Shown piece after piece: positions 18,358-28,142 of a DNA stretch of 64,000 nt. Made by a program: the position numbers and the translations under genes. The stretch is from Methylobacterium nodulans ORS 2060 (GTDB lineage Bacteria; Pseudomonadota; Alphaproteobacteria; Rhizobiales; Beijerinckiaceae). The notes under the pieces are model-generated. The model saw only the letters and a program-made list of their open reading frames with translations, was not told where the DNA came from and searched no databases. The number at the start of each line of letters is the position of its first letter. Position 1 is the stretch's first letter. The stretch lies in contig NC_011887.1 of NCBI RefSeq assembly GCF_000022085.1, positions 62,001 to 126,000 of the forward strand. The letters are read 5' to 3'.

Positions 18358-18493
18358 GCCTCCTGTGAGTTGGGTTCGGGTCGTTAGAGTGAGTCAGCTC
18401 GATCCCTCAACCCGTGCCGTCAGCGACATGGGAACCCCTATCTCGCTGACGGCTGGGTTCATTCCGAAGCGCGTCGTTCGGGTGGAGATCCGG

Positions 18494-19264
18494 CTACTGC
18501 CGACCGGCCGTCACGCCGCCATCGACGGGCAGCACGGTGCCGGTGATCCAAGCGGCCTGGTCGGACGCAAGGAACAGGATGGCCTCAGCCACGTCGCCGG
18601 GCTGGCCGTTGCGACCAAGCGGGTGGAACGCGTTGAAGGTCGGGAGCACGTCCCTGACCTGCTGCGCCGACATGAAGGTGCTGTAGACTGGCGTCTCAAT
18701 GACGGCCGGGGCCACGGCATTGATGCGGATCTTAAAGGGAGCGAGTTCGATCGCGAGATTGCGCACCATCGCGTGGACCCCCGCATTGGCGGCGGAGTAG
18801 GCGGCCGACGGGGTCGCCCCGATCGCCTGGATTGCCCACATCGAACCCGTCTGGACAATGGCCCCGCCCCGGTCCTTCATCGCCTTGGCCGCAGCCTGCG
18901 CGGTGAAGAATTTCCCCTTCAGGATCGTATCGAGATACCAGTCGTAATCTGCCTCGGTCAGCTCGAGGAACGGCTTCGGGTTGAACACGCCAGCGTTGTT
19001 GACCAGAACGTCGAGCTGGCCGAACCGGGACACGGCGGCCTCGACCAGCGCCGCGCCGGTGGCCGGGTCAGCGATATCGCCGGCTGAGACAACCACGTTC
19101 CGGCCGCTCGGGTCGATTTCGCGGGCGGTGGCTTCAAGCTTGGCCACGTCGCGCCCGTTAATGACGACCCGGGCGCCTTCGGCCACAAAGCGTGCTGCCG
19201 TCGCCTTGCCGATGCCGGAACCGCCTCCGGTGATCGCTACGGCTTTGCCTGTAAACCGTTCCAT
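18494..19264 (-). CDS. SDR-family oxidoreductase
   Basis: A 256-residue short-chain dehydrogenase/reductase. The cofactor motif TGGGSGIG is at 12-19, NNAG at 89-92 and catalytic Ser at 141. Tyr156 is present, but the usual Lys four residues later is Asn160 (YSAAN rather than YxxxK). Arg38 after the second strand suggests NADP preference. It is divergent from the TetR gene, with two matching operator-like repeats between them, so it is probably repressed by that regulator. Likely reduces or oxidises a small carbonyl or alcohol; substrate unknown. The missing Lys may lower or change activity. Confidence 0.85.
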   Translation of the reverse strand: MERFTGKAVAITGGGSGIGKATAARFVAEGARVVINGRDVAKLEATAREIDPSGRNVVVSAGDIADPATGAALVEAAVSRFGQLDVLVNNAGVFNPKPFLELTEADYDWYLDTILKGKFFTAQAAAKAMKDRGGAIVQTGSMWAIQAIGATPSAAYSAANAGVHAMVRNLAIELAPFKIRINAVAPAVIETPVYSTFMSAQQVRDVLPTFNAFHPLGRNGQPGDVAEAILFLASDQAAWITGTVLPVDGGVTAGRQ

Positions 19265-19278
19265 CCATGTGGCCTTAT

Positions 19279-19350
19279 CTATCGGTAGGTAGGTGGCTCA
19301 GACCTAACCCATGTGCATCGGCCCGGCAAGGCCTATCTATCGGTTGGTAG
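19279..19350. promoter_or_regulatory. Two TetR-type operator repeats
   Basis: ctatcggtaggtag at 19279-19292 and ctatcggttggtag at 19337-19350 are direct copies of a half-palindromic 14-mer in the divergent promoter region. They are spaced 58 bases apart, placing one near each promoter. This is the usual layout for a TetR repressor acting on itself and its neighbour. Confidence 0.7.
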
Positions 19351-19385
19351 ACAGGATCGATGTTGTGCGTCATAGGAATAGGATC

Positions 19386-19883
19386 ATGGATACCGCCCAA
19401 GCCATCATGGACGCTGCGGAGCGTCGGATCCGATCTGCCGGCTACAGCGGGTTCAGCTTCCGCGAGATCGCAGATGAAATCGGCATCAAAAGCGCCAGCG
19501 TGCACTACCACTTCCCAACCAAGGAGGCGCTCGCGGCTGCCGTGACGCGGCGCTATAATGACCGGATTGCCGCATCTATCGACGCCCAGATCGCCGCCGG
19601 TACCGCGCCTGTCGAGGCGTGGCGGCACGTCTTTCGTGCGGCGCTGGCTGACGGCGCACGGATGTGCCTGTGCGGCGCCCTGGGTGTCACATCGGGCGAT
19701 CTGTCGGAAGAGGTAGCCGCCGAAGTGCGCCGCTTCTTCACCTACGGTGTGGACAAGCTGAAGGCTGGTGGCCTCTCGGAAGCGCGGGCCATGCAGGTTC
19801 TTGCCACACTGGAGGGGGCGATCCTGATCGCGAGCGTCCGCAGTGATCCTGCATTTTTTGATCTGTCTACTTCGGATCTGTGA
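19386..19883 (+). CDS. TetR/AcrR-family regulator
   Basis: A 165-residue regulator with the N-terminal helix-turn-helix FREIADEIGIKSASVHYHFP (residues about 25-45) and a helical ligand domain behind it. ATG 19386 is preferred because it begins the conserved first helix (MDTAQAIMDAAERRI); an upstream in-frame start would cross an operator repeat. It is divergent from the SDR gene and likely represses it. The ligand domain contains a CLCG pair (residues about 95-98), a possible redox or electrophile sensor; this last point is speculation. Confidence 0.85.
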   Translation: MDTAQAIMDAAERRIRSAGYSGFSFREIADEIGIKSASVHYHFPTKEALAAAVTRRYNDRIAASIDAQIAAGTAPVEAWRHVFRAALADGARMCLCGALGVTSGDLSEEVAAEVRRFFTYGVDKLKAGGLSEARAMQVLATLEGAILIASVRSDPAFFDLSTSDL

Positions 19884-20601
19884 CCCGACCCAGCCTCGAC
19901 AATCAACGGTGTCTAAAAATCGTATGGACCGCCCCGTCTGCAAGGGTGTCGCCGAACGGCGATGCCGGTCTGCATCAGCGGATCCGGTCTCAGGGCAGCG
20001 CCCTGGCCAAGATGGAGATCCGCGCGCCCGCGGTCTTCATCAACGACACGGTGTCGAGCACCTCATCTAGACCCAGGATCACCCTGACGCCGGTCCGACT
20101 GCGTTCTCAACGCGCAAGTCGGCGCGCGGGCACCATGGGGTTTAAGGACGAACGCGGCGACGATCTGGCCAAACGCGTCACACCGACACTGGAAGGGAGT
20201 CGCTGCCCTACCGCCGCGACAAAGCCTGACCACCCTTTTTCAACAGGCCCAGCGCGCTGGTATGGCTCCGACCTCGGCCACTCCTCGCGCCGTAGCCGGA
20301 GGGCGCTCCCTGCGCACACCCGCACGCCGGTGACTTCTCGTAGGTTCCCTCGGTATTCAGGACGTCGCAAAACTCGCGGACAGCATCTGCCAAACTTTTT
20401 CGGCGTCGCGTCCACATGATGCTAACCTGCCGAACGACAGCAGGATTTAGATCGAGGACAGGCCAACCCCCAGCACAGCCTCTACCCTGAAACGCCGCGG
20501 TGCCAAAGCCAGTCGCCGAAGTTGCGCTGAGAGCAAAAGCTTGCTGCGCGCCGGTATGTACGTTGGCTCAGGGACGGGCGCCGAGATAATTTCGGAGTGC
20601 C
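19884..20601. other. About 700 bases without a convincing gene
   Basis: Frames of 70-180 codons exist on both strands, but their translations are Arg/Ser/Pro-rich and lack recognisable motifs. Nothing could be assigned as an RNA gene, repeat or IS end. Confidence 0.4.
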
Positions 20602-21105
20602 TCATGACTTATCTCCTCGAACTAGACCTGCGGTCATCGGGCGGAAGTATAAATCCCGATACTCGAGGTGAATTGACGAAGCTTTGAGCAACCAGTTGAC
20701 GCGCCCTTCAATTATATGCCATTGATGTTGCAACCGCCGGGCGCAAAGCATCAGAAAATATTCAAGGTACGTGATTCGCTCATCGACCGGAGCGTTCTCA
20801 TCCACCAGGTAAAATAGACTGTCGTCTGCGTAGCACCATTCATTATCGATATTGAAACGCTGCATTTGAAAGAGAGATTGCTTCCTTAGTTCTACCGCGG
20901 TGATACTATGTGCGCGCGAAACCACTTTGTTGATCTCTTCATATCGAACCTCATCATATGAGAGTACAAGGTGATCTATCACAACGGCCGCCAGGAAGCC
21001 CGCGATGTTATCGAAGAAAGAGTCAAGATCTTTCGTCGAAACACCGTTGAAAACAATGCTACATGTATAACGGTTCGCGAAAGCTGCCGGAGGCGTGCGA
21101 TCCAT
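20602..21105 (-). CDS. Unknown protein, about 167 residues
   Basis: No family recognised. The frame from ATG 21105 (MDRTPPAAFANRYTCSIVFN) reads like a real soluble protein rich in aromatic and acidic residues (WCYADDSLFYLVDENAP; RRLQHQWHIIEGRVNWLLKA). The open frame continues upstream to 21405, but that part looks unnatural and overlaps the end of the reductase gene. Base use is more AT-rich than in the flanks, suggesting separate acquisition. It lies downstream of the bisC-like gene on the same strand and may belong to that operon. Confidence 0.5.
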   Translation of the reverse strand: MDRTPPAAFANRYTCSIVFNGVSTKDLDSFFDNIAGFLAAVVIDHLVLSYDEVRYEEINKVVSRAHSITAVELRKQSLFQMQRFNIDNEWCYADDSLFYLVDENAPVDERITYLEYFLMLCARRLQHQWHIIEGRVNWLLKASSIHLEYRDLYFRPMTAGLVRGDKS

Positions 21106-21328
21106 GGTCCATTCACACTTAATCTGACGGTCGGAGTGTATGCACGCCGGCGAGCGAGGGTCATCCCAAATGGTAAGGCCGCCTCTGAGCGGCACACCCT
21201 GCAGGACGTGGTCACCTGCATTCGCGAGGACGGCACGGTCGACGAGACTGGACCCCGGCGCGAATACAGGCTCGTGCCACCCGCCGAGGTGGAGCGGCTT
21301 TCCAAGCCCCACCCCGACGCAATGCGGG

Positions 21329-23683
21329 TCAGCCATCAAGGTGGGAAGCGGGCGCGGGGAGTGACAAAGGTGGATCGTACGCCCGGATGGGCGGCAAGTT
21401 GCCATCGAAGCGCTCTACTTCGACCGTCGTAAGCTGCCCTGTGCAACCCTGAGCCAGTGCCGAGGTGCCCACGTCTTCGGTCAAAACGTTGGGATTACCG
21501 TGCACACACAGAGTTTTTTCCTCGGTTGGGTCTGCCGGGTCGTACCAGGCACCTGTAGGTAACTGAATCACTCCCGGACGGATGTCCTCCGTCAAGGCAA
21601 TCGCAGCGAGGCAAGCACCCCTTTCATTGAACAGGCGCACGATGTCGCCATCGGCAATTCCGCGCTCGGCGGCGTCCTTCGGGTGCATACTTGCGATTTC
21701 ACGCCCACGATGCTTGCCGCTGCCGCTGTGCCCGCCGAAGTCGAGCTGACTATGCAAGCGAGTGCGGGGTTGGTTTGAGACCAGCACCAGCGGAGCCGAC
21801 TCGGTCGGAAGGTAACCTGATCCGAGCCAAGCCGGGTGGCCTGGACAGTCCGCCTCACCGAAGCTCGCGATTGTCTCCGAGAAGATCTCCAGCTTGCCGC
21901 TCGGAGTTTCCAAAGGAGAGGCCAGAGGATCTTCACGGAAGGCGCGAAGGTTTCCGCCATCGTCCGGACCTTGCGGAACAAGGATACCGCTACTCTCCCA
22001 GAAATCCTCGAAGCTCGGCGCGGGCAGGTTCAGCTGAACCAAACCCAGCCGCGTCGGCTCGTACAGGTGTTCGAGCCATTGACGGACAGTGCGGCCTTCA
22101 GTGAAAGCGTCGCGCGCACCGAGCCGCTCCGCCAAATCGGCGAAGATGGCGAAGTCGTCACGAGCTTCGCCATAAGGCGGCGCGATCTGCCGCATGGGCA
22201 CTAGCAAGGGGTCGTTGGAACTACCACCAATGTCGTCACGCTCAAGCGTCATCGTACAGGGCAGGACGATGTCGGCGTGACGCGCCGTTGCGGTCCAAGC
22301 GAGTTCATGCACAACGAGTGTGTCGACCGCGGCGAAAGCTTTCTTCAACCGGTTCAAGTCTTGGTGATGGTGAAACGGATTCCCTCCCGCCCAGTAAATC
22401 AGCTTAATTTCCGGATAGGTCAGAGTTTTTCCATTGAAGCGATAGGCCTCACCAGGGCCCAGCAGCATATCAGCGATACGAGCCACCGGTATGAACTCTC
22501 GGACGCTGTTCGATCCCTGGGATAAGGTGGGCAGCTTGACCGCATTTTTGCGGCGTCCGTAGTAAGCAATGGCGCCGAGCGGGTAGGCATACCCGCCTCC
22601 GCTCAACCCAATCTGACCAAGTGCTGCAGCCAGGACCATACCCATCCATACCGGCTGCTCGCCATATCGTGCACGTTGCAGCGAGTGCGAAACGACGACC
22701 AGGGCCCGTTTGCCGTGCAATCGGCGGGCTAGAGCCATAATCGCATCTGCCGGGACACCGGTTAAAGGTGCGGCCCAGTGCGCATCCTTGGGAATGCCAT
22801 CAGCTTCACCAAGGAGATATCGCTCGAAAGTTGGCCAACCGACCGTGTAGCGCTCCAAGAAAGCTCGATCGTGACGCCCTTCCACGACCAACGTATGCAC
22901 CATGGCCATCATTAGTGCCGTGTCGCTCGCGGGAATCAGCGAAACCCACTCCGGCCGCGCCTCCTCTGGAAGATCTGATGCTAGTGGACTGACCAAAATG
23001 AATTCGCAGCCGCGAGCCGCCGCACGCTGCATAACGCCGCGCTCAACGTGCTTGCTGATACCGCCACCTGCGACCATGCTATTCTTTAACGCCATCCCTC
23101 CGAAAGCGATTACTATCTCACTATCCTTCTCGACCTGTTCCCAAGTTACATTATGTTTGGCCAATTCTTCGTGGTTGCCGAGAATGTGGGGGATAAGCAC
23201 CTGGGACGAACCAGAGGAGTAGCTGGTGACGGATCTGACGTAGCCGCCACAAGCAATGTTGAGAAAACGGTGGATCTGGCTTTGGGCGTGGTGAAATCGG
23301 CCAGCGCTCGACCACCCGTACGACCCCCCAAAAATGGCCTCAGGCCCGAAGCCATCCCGTACCCTGACGAGTTCGCGGCCCAGAAGGTCGAGCACCTCCT
23401 GCCAAGCCATCGGGACAAACTCGTCTTGGCCGCGCTTCTCGTCGGGACCTGGCCCTCTTTCGAGCCAGCCTCGGCGCACCATCGGTTGCGCGATCCTTGC
23501 ACGATGACGGAGCGCTCCCGGAAAGTTCTCGATGATCTGATTCGGGTCGGGATCACCCTCGTACGGGCGCACCTCCAGCTCGCCGTCGATCATACGCGCC
23601 GAGAAGACACCCCAGTGCGAGGAATGAGGCTTGAAAGGCACCTCGGACTCCCTTTCGGGATTGCCGAACCGCGAGTCACGCAT
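21329..23683 (-). CDS. bisC: BisC/TorZ-type molybdopterin S/N-oxide reductase
   Basis: A 784-residue molybdoenzyme of the DMSO-reductase family. SSHWGVFSA (residues 21-29) is the N-terminal family signature. GGSYGWSSAGRFHHAQ near 119-134 contains the Ser that ligates molybdenum. IYWAGGNPFHHHQD and the C-terminal SNQPRTRLHSQLDFGGHS bind the two pterin-guanine cofactors. There is no Tat signal and no N-terminal Fe-S cysteine motif, so it should be cytoplasmic, like BisC, which reduces biotin sulfoxide and methionine sulfoxide. It is 123 bases downstream of the MalY-like gene on the same strand. The likely substrate is an S-oxide, possibly of a sulfur amino acid. Confidence 0.85.
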   Translation of the reverse strand: MRDSRFGNPERESEVPFKPHSSHWGVFSARMIDGELEVRPYEGDPDPNQIIENFPGALRHRARIAQPMVRRGWLERGPGPDEKRGQDEFVPMAWQEVLDLLGRELVRVRDGFGPEAIFGGSYGWSSAGRFHHAQSQIHRFLNIACGGYVRSVTSYSSGSSQVLIPHILGNHEELAKHNVTWEQVEKDSEIVIAFGGMALKNSMVAGGGISKHVERGVMQRAAARGCEFILVSPLASDLPEEARPEWVSLIPASDTALMMAMVHTLVVEGRHDRAFLERYTVGWPTFERYLLGEADGIPKDAHWAAPLTGVPADAIMALARRLHGKRALVVVSHSLQRARYGEQPVWMGMVLAAALGQIGLSGGGYAYPLGAIAYYGRRKNAVKLPTLSQGSNSVREFIPVARIADMLLGPGEAYRFNGKTLTYPEIKLIYWAGGNPFHHHQDLNRLKKAFAAVDTLVVHELAWTATARHADIVLPCTMTLERDDIGGSSNDPLLVPMRQIAPPYGEARDDFAIFADLAERLGARDAFTEGRTVRQWLEHLYEPTRLGLVQLNLPAPSFEDFWESSGILVPQGPDDGGNLRAFREDPLASPLETPSGKLEIFSETIASFGEADCPGHPAWLGSGYLPTESAPLVLVSNQPRTRLHSQLDFGGHSGSGKHRGREIASMHPKDAAERGIADGDIVRLFNERGACLAAIALTEDIRPGVIQLPTGAWYDPADPTEEKTLCVHGNPNVLTEDVGTSALAQGCTGQLTTVEVERFDGNLPPIRAYDPPLSLPAPASHLDG

Positions 23684-23806
23684 GGGAAATGTCCTCCGAA
23701 GTATGCTCGATGATCGCGCTCACGCCGCGAACCGGCGACGATGGGCCTTGCGGCGGAAAACCGCAGCAAAGGCCGCCTCAAGTTTTGGCAACGCCGAGTT
23801 TGACAC

Positions 23807-25045
23807 TCACGCAGCACGGAACGTGGAAATCAGCCGGTTTATCGCCACGTCGACTGTCGAACGAGGGCATCCAAGATTCGCACGCATGTAGCCCCTGCCT
23901 TCAGCCCCGAACTTCTGACCCTTGTCGAGCCAGACTCTGGCCTTTGTAAGCATTAACTTATCGAGCGTCTCTGCATCCAAACCCAGACCACGACAATCCA
24001 TCCAAGCTAGGTAGAGCGAGTCCGCAGGAAGAACCTTGATCTTTGAAAGACTATTGTTAATTGAACTTGCGAAATGGTCATGATTTGTCCGGAGATAGAT
24101 CAACATCTCTTCCAGCCATGGCTCGCCTTCACTATAGGCTGCCTCGGTCGCGACCATGCCCAACACGTTCACACGCGGGTAGACGTTACGATTGTACTGC
24201 CTAGCGAATTGATTGCGAATTCTAGCATTTGGGATGAATATATTCGCACATTGTAGACCTGCCAAATTGAATGTTTTGCTCGGAGCGGTGCAGGTAATGC
24301 TATTTTGCGCAAACTCCTCACTGATGGAGGCAAATGGAATATGCCGCTTCTCAGGATTGATAATGAGATCCTGATGAATTTCATCAGAAAGCACTAGAAC
24401 GTTATGGCGCAGACAGATCTCCCCCATCACCCGAAGTTCGGCTTCGGACCATACATTGCCTGTCGGGTTGTGGGGATTGCTCAGAATAAAAAGTTTGGTG
24501 CCTTCTCCGATTGCAGCCTCAAAGATGGATTCATCGAATCGATAGCCGTTCTCCCAGCGGAGCAAGGGAGCGAGTGCCAACTGCCGACCGTTTACCAACA
24601 CATCGTCATGGAAGTGCGAATAGACGGGCGGCTGGATCAGTATCGAATCGCCTGGGCTTGAGAAAGCTTGTACGGCCGTCTTAAGCGCGGTGATGATACC
24701 GGCTGTCTGCGTGACCCACTCTTCCGCTATCTCCCATCCGAACCTTCTGGCCTGCCAGTCCGTGACCGCTTTCATGTAGCCGTTGGTGGCGCCAGCTGGG
24801 TAGCCGAAAACCCCATGCTTGATCGCGTCTTGCAATGCGTCGATGACCGGAGCCGGTGCTCTCCAATCGGTGTCGGCCACCCACATAGGCAGTGGTCCGG
24901 CCGCCACTTCTTCAGGAGCAAGCAGCTTCTCGCTGTAGGTCCACTTCAGCGAATTTGTATCCCTGCGCTCAATGATTTCATCAAATATCGAACCGTCAAT
25001 AACCTTTGAAACAGGGCTTCCTGATCTCGCGGCGACATTCTCCAC
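23807..25045 (-). CDS. MalY/PatB-type PLP-dependent C-S beta-lyase
   Basis: A 412-residue fold-type I aminotransferase-like enzyme. It has PLPMWVADTDW near residue 52, typical of MalY/PatB, and ILSNPHNPTGNVWSEAEL (cofactor region). It also has VLSDEIHQDLI and the PLP lysine in APSKTFNLAGLQ near 245. Family members cleave cystathionine and other S-substituted cysteines to pyruvate, ammonia and a thiol. It sits between the reductase and the enolase-superfamily gene on the same strand. A role in cleaving a reduced S-alkyl cysteine is inferred. An ordinary aminotransferase is the main alternative. Confidence 0.85.
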   Translation of the reverse strand: MENVAARSGSPVSKVIDGSIFDEIIERRDTNSLKWTYSEKLLAPEEVAAGPLPMWVADTDWRAPAPVIDALQDAIKHGVFGYPAGATNGYMKAVTDWQARRFGWEIAEEWVTQTAGIITALKTAVQAFSSPGDSILIQPPVYSHFHDDVLVNGRQLALAPLLRWENGYRFDESIFEAAIGEGTKLFILSNPHNPTGNVWSEAELRVMGEICLRHNVLVLSDEIHQDLIINPEKRHIPFASISEEFAQNSITCTAPSKTFNLAGLQCANIFIPNARIRNQFARQYNRNVYPRVNVLGMVATEAAYSEGEPWLEEMLIYLRTNHDHFASSINNSLSKIKVLPADSLYLAWMDCRGLGLDAETLDKLMLTKARVWLDKGQKFGAEGRGYMRANLGCPRSTVDVAINRLISTFRAA

Positions 25046-25312
25046 AACTTGCTTCCTTCTTCGTGGCTAGGCAACCTACCGTGTGGGCCGATCGCCCTTC
25101 ACGACTGATGCAAGCGCGCAGATGATACGACGTATAATTCGCCGATCGAGGTGGATCCTACCGAAGTCGATGGGCGGGTCCGCACTGCTGGTGGACGAAC
25201 CCCCTGTATGTCTCCAACCCAATGCCCACGGCCGCAATGCGTCTCGGCGGCCGAGCCGATGCTCGCGGACTGCATCGCGCAGATCCGTCAGGCAGGTTGT
25301 GGGAGGAGGCTC
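25046..25312. other. Intergenic stretch, no feature seen
   Basis: This is the 267-base gap between the MalY-like gene and the enolase-superfamily gene. It may hold a promoter for the downstream genes, but no clear motif was found. Confidence 0.3.
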
Positions 25313-26503
25313 TCACGCTAAGCTGACTTCGGAGATTTCCATGCGCTTTTCGGCGTCCTTCCTCAAGGTCATGCCGAAGCCCGGTGCTGTAGGGACAGCC
25401 AGGTGCCCATTGACGGGCTGAAGGTCCTCCTCGAACAGATCGCGGTTGCAGGATTTCAAGGCGAAGGTGTGATGCTCATGGATTTCGAGGTTCGGAATCG
25501 CAGCCTCGACCTGAAGCGCGATTGCGGTAGCTAGAGGAGAGCCGCAGATATGCGCTTGAAACCCGACGTCGAATGCGTGCGCCAGATGCGCGATCTTGAT
25601 GCCTTCTGAAACGCCACCGACCAATCCCATATCGGGCTGGATCATATCGATGGAGCCGGCTTGGAGGTAGGGCAGGAAGCCCCAGCGCGTGTAAAGCCGT
25701 TCCCCAGTCGCCAGCGGAATCGGCGAGCGCGATGAGACTTTTACGAACGCCTCGGGGCTATTGGAGTGAGTTGGCTCTTCCATGAAAAGGATGCCGAGGT
25801 CGGAGAACAGTTCGGCCAGTTGAAGAGCGCCGGCTGTCGACGTGAGCGAATTCAATTCGAGGATGATATCGGCATCGGGCCCGACACCATCCCGGACAGC
25901 CTCCATTCGCGCGCGAGCCAACTTGCGAAATTCGGGGGTGAAGACACCGCGATTTCGTGCGCGTTGACCATCTGGAGCGACGTAGATGGGGCTGACTTTG
26001 ACGCAGTCGTAGCCCTGTGCTCGCGCAGTTTGCGCGGTATCACGATATTCAGACGGACTGTTTTTCAGGACGCTGATGTCTTCCCACCCGAACTGCATCT
26101 GACTGGCATAGCAGCGCAGCGGTAGCGGCGTCTCCGCTCCGAGGAGGCGGTGGACTGGGAGACCTGCTGCCTTCCCCTTAATATCCCAGAGCGCTGCGTC
26201 GATTGCGCTCATCGCCCCGAAAACGACCGGCCCTCCACCTTCAGCCCAGAACGAACGGCGCAGCATGTGCTCCCAGATAGTCTCGGTGTCGTTCGGGTCC
26301 CTGCCGAGGACGAGGCGCTCGCCGATGATACGGATCATCGGGGCAGCGGCCGGGGTGCCAGTGCCATAGGCAAGCCCAACCTCGCCCATGCCGGTGATTC
26401 CTGCGTCCGTATGGATACGCACGAAGACCGGCCGCCAGGAGGCGATGCCGCACTGGCCCGAGAGTTCGATCTCAAGCGTTTCGATCTTGATGATCTTCAT
26501 CAT
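25313..26503 (-). CDS. Enolase-superfamily enzyme (mandelate racemase/muconate lactonizing type)
   Basis: A 396-residue protein with the N-terminal capping domain and TIM barrel of the mandelate-racemase group. Visible catalytic blocks are CVKVSPIY (Lys at the end of strand 2), ILELNSLTS, FMEEPTH and ATGERLY (acidic metal ligands). QPDMGLVGG and FQAHICGSPL supply the Asp/His side. The first metal ligand position appears as Glu rather than the more usual Asp. Such enzymes racemise or dehydrate acids; amino-acid or dipeptide epimerases and sugar-acid dehydratases are all possible. Context beside an amino-acid importer favours an amino-acid derivative, but this is inference. Confidence 0.8.
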   Translation of the reverse strand: MMKIIKIETLEIELSGQCGIASWRPVFVRIHTDAGITGMGEVGLAYGTGTPAAAPMIRIIGERLVLGRDPNDTETIWEHMLRRSFWAEGGGPVVFGAMSAIDAALWDIKGKAAGLPVHRLLGAETPLPLRCYASQMQFGWEDISVLKNSPSEYRDTAQTARAQGYDCVKVSPIYVAPDGQRARNRGVFTPEFRKLARARMEAVRDGVGPDADIILELNSLTSTAGALQLAELFSDLGILFMEEPTHSNSPEAFVKVSSRSPIPLATGERLYTRWGFLPYLQAGSIDMIQPDMGLVGGVSEGIKIAHLAHAFDVGFQAHICGSPLATAIALQVEAAIPNLEIHEHHTFALKSCNRDLFEEDLQPVNGHLAVPTAPGFGMTLRKDAEKRMEISEVSLA

Positions 26504-26542
26504 GCTGTCTCCGAAGCGGGCGCCCTGCCCGAGCCGATCTAG

Positions 26543-28008
26543 GAGCCCGTCCGAGTAACGGTTTGATGCGTTGGGACTAAGGTTGAGATCTGGGCGGATG
26601 GCTCCTGCGCCACAGGCTCAGCGCGCGGCCTGCGCCAGCTTCAGGAGGTTATGGGCGGTGCAGATCATCGCCCACTCGCCGCGGACCTGATCGAGCCCAC
26701 GTAGCAGGAACTGTCGGAAGCCTCTGGCCTGCTTGATCTGCCCGAACACCGGCTCGACGACCTGCTTCCTGAGACGGTAACGGCTCCGGCGCCCAGCCCG
26801 CTTCAGGCGGACGGCCATCGCGCTCATCAGGGGCATCTTCGTCAGCCTCCGGCGACCTGCTGCATCCGCCTCGCCGTGACGGGCACGGCCCGGAGCGAGA
26901 TAGGCTGTGATCCGTCGCTCCTGCAGCGCGGCCAGGTTCGCCTCGGTGGCAAAGCCGGCATCTCCGGAGACCTCCCGCGGCTTGCGCCCGAGATGGGTGC
27001 AGACGCCGTCGACGAGCGGCACGAGAGCGCGCGAGTCGGCGGGGTTCGTCACGAGCCGATGCGCGACGATCACCTGATGGGCCGCATCAACCGCAATCTG
27101 GCCGTTGTAGCCCTGCACGAACCCGTCGCGCGTGGGCAGGATGCGGCTGTCCGGGTCGGTGAAGTTGCGCTGCGCCCGGTCGGGCGGACCGCCGTCCTCG
27201 CCCCGCAAGGGCCGACCTTGCCAGCGCATGCCCGACGAGGCCCCCGGCCCGTCCTCGTCCTCCGGATCGGGCGGATCGGCAGCCTCTGCCTCCAACGCGG
27301 CCTTGGCGGCGCGGATCGTCTCCAGCCGCCGCTGCTTGTCGGCCATCCAGGCCGGTGTCTCGTCGCCACGATGGTCGGTCCCATGAGCCCGATCCTCCGC
27401 CGCGTCGGCCTCGCGCGCTTGATCCAGCCAAGCCTCGACCTCGGCGGCCAGCGTCGACTCGGCCGCCTTCATCCGGCCGTAGCTCATCGCCTTGTGGCGC
27501 GAGGCGTTGGCCTTCAGCTTGGTGCCGTCCACCGCCACGTGGGCAAAGCCGACCAGCCCGGCCGCCCGGCACAGCCGCAGCACCTGCACGAACAGGTCCG
27601 AGAGCGCCGTCAGATGCCGCTTGCGGAAGTCAGCGATGGTGCGGAAGTCGGGCCGGTTCAGGCCGGTCACGGCCATGAAGTCAACCCGCTCCTCGCAGGC
27701 GCGGGCGAGCTGACGCGACGAGTACAGACCGCGGCTGTAGCCGTAGAGGAGCAGGGCCACCATCATGCCGGGATGGTAGGGCGGGTAGCCGCGCTCCTCG
27801 GTGTAGGTGTCGAGAATGGCTGAGAGGTCGAGCGCCTCGCGCACCGTATCGCGCACGAAGTGCGCCATGTGCCCGGGCGGCACGAACTCATGCAGCGAGG
27901 GTGGCAGCAGCCAGCCCTGATCGACGTCCCAGGAGCGAAACACCTTGGCCATGAGCCGAGTGAATCATCCCAAAGCGCCGCCGTCGAGGTACTTACTCGG
28001 ACGGGCTC
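26543..28008 (-). mobile_element. Complete IS1182-family element
   Basis: The element is 1,466 bases with 16-base inverted repeats (gagcccgtccgagtaa) at 26543-26558 and 27993-28008. The 4-base palindrome CTAG is repeated directly on both sides (26539-26542 and 28009-28012), matching the short palindromic target preference of IS1182. It lies between the enolase-superfamily gene and the transporter genes and may uncouple their transcription. Confidence 0.9.
26618..27952 (-). CDS. IS1182-family transposase
   Basis: A 444-residue DDE transposase. N-terminal blocks are YPPYHPGMMVALLLYGYSRG and FRTIADFRKRH; catalytic blocks are HVAVDGTKLKANAS (first Asp), EVSGDAGFATEANL (second Asp) and KQVVEPVFGQIKQARGFRQF (Glu). 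Length and block order fit IS1182 well, and no interruption is seen. Confidence 0.92.
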   Translation of the reverse strand: MAKVFRSWDVDQGWLLPPSLHEFVPPGHMAHFVRDTVREALDLSAILDTYTEERGYPPYHPGMMVALLLYGYSRGLYSSRQLARACEERVDFMAVTGLNRPDFRTIADFRKRHLTALSDLFVQVLRLCRAAGLVGFAHVAVDGTKLKANASRHKAMSYGRMKAAESTLAAEVEAWLDQAREADAAEDRAHGTDHRGDETPAWMADKQRRLETIRAAKAALEAEAADPPDPEDEDGPGASSGMRWQGRPLRGEDGGPPDRAQRNFTDPDSRILPTRDGFVQGYNGQIAVDAAHQVIVAHRLVTNPADSRALVPLVDGVCTHLGRKPREVSGDAGFATEANLAALQERRITAYLAPGRARHGEADAAGRRRLTKMPLMSAMAVRLKRAGRRSRYRLRKQVVEPVFGQIKQARGFRQFLLRGLDQVRGEWAMICTAHNLLKLAQAAR

Positions 28009-28142
28009 CTAGATGGACGTCCAAGACCAGCGGCATACGCCGCGTCCTAGGAGGCCGGCAGTCGCAGCAGTTTGGTTCAATGCCTCAGTGTGTCCAGACC
28101 GCCGAAGGCTTCATTCTTAACCATCCAAGCACTACGCCACGG

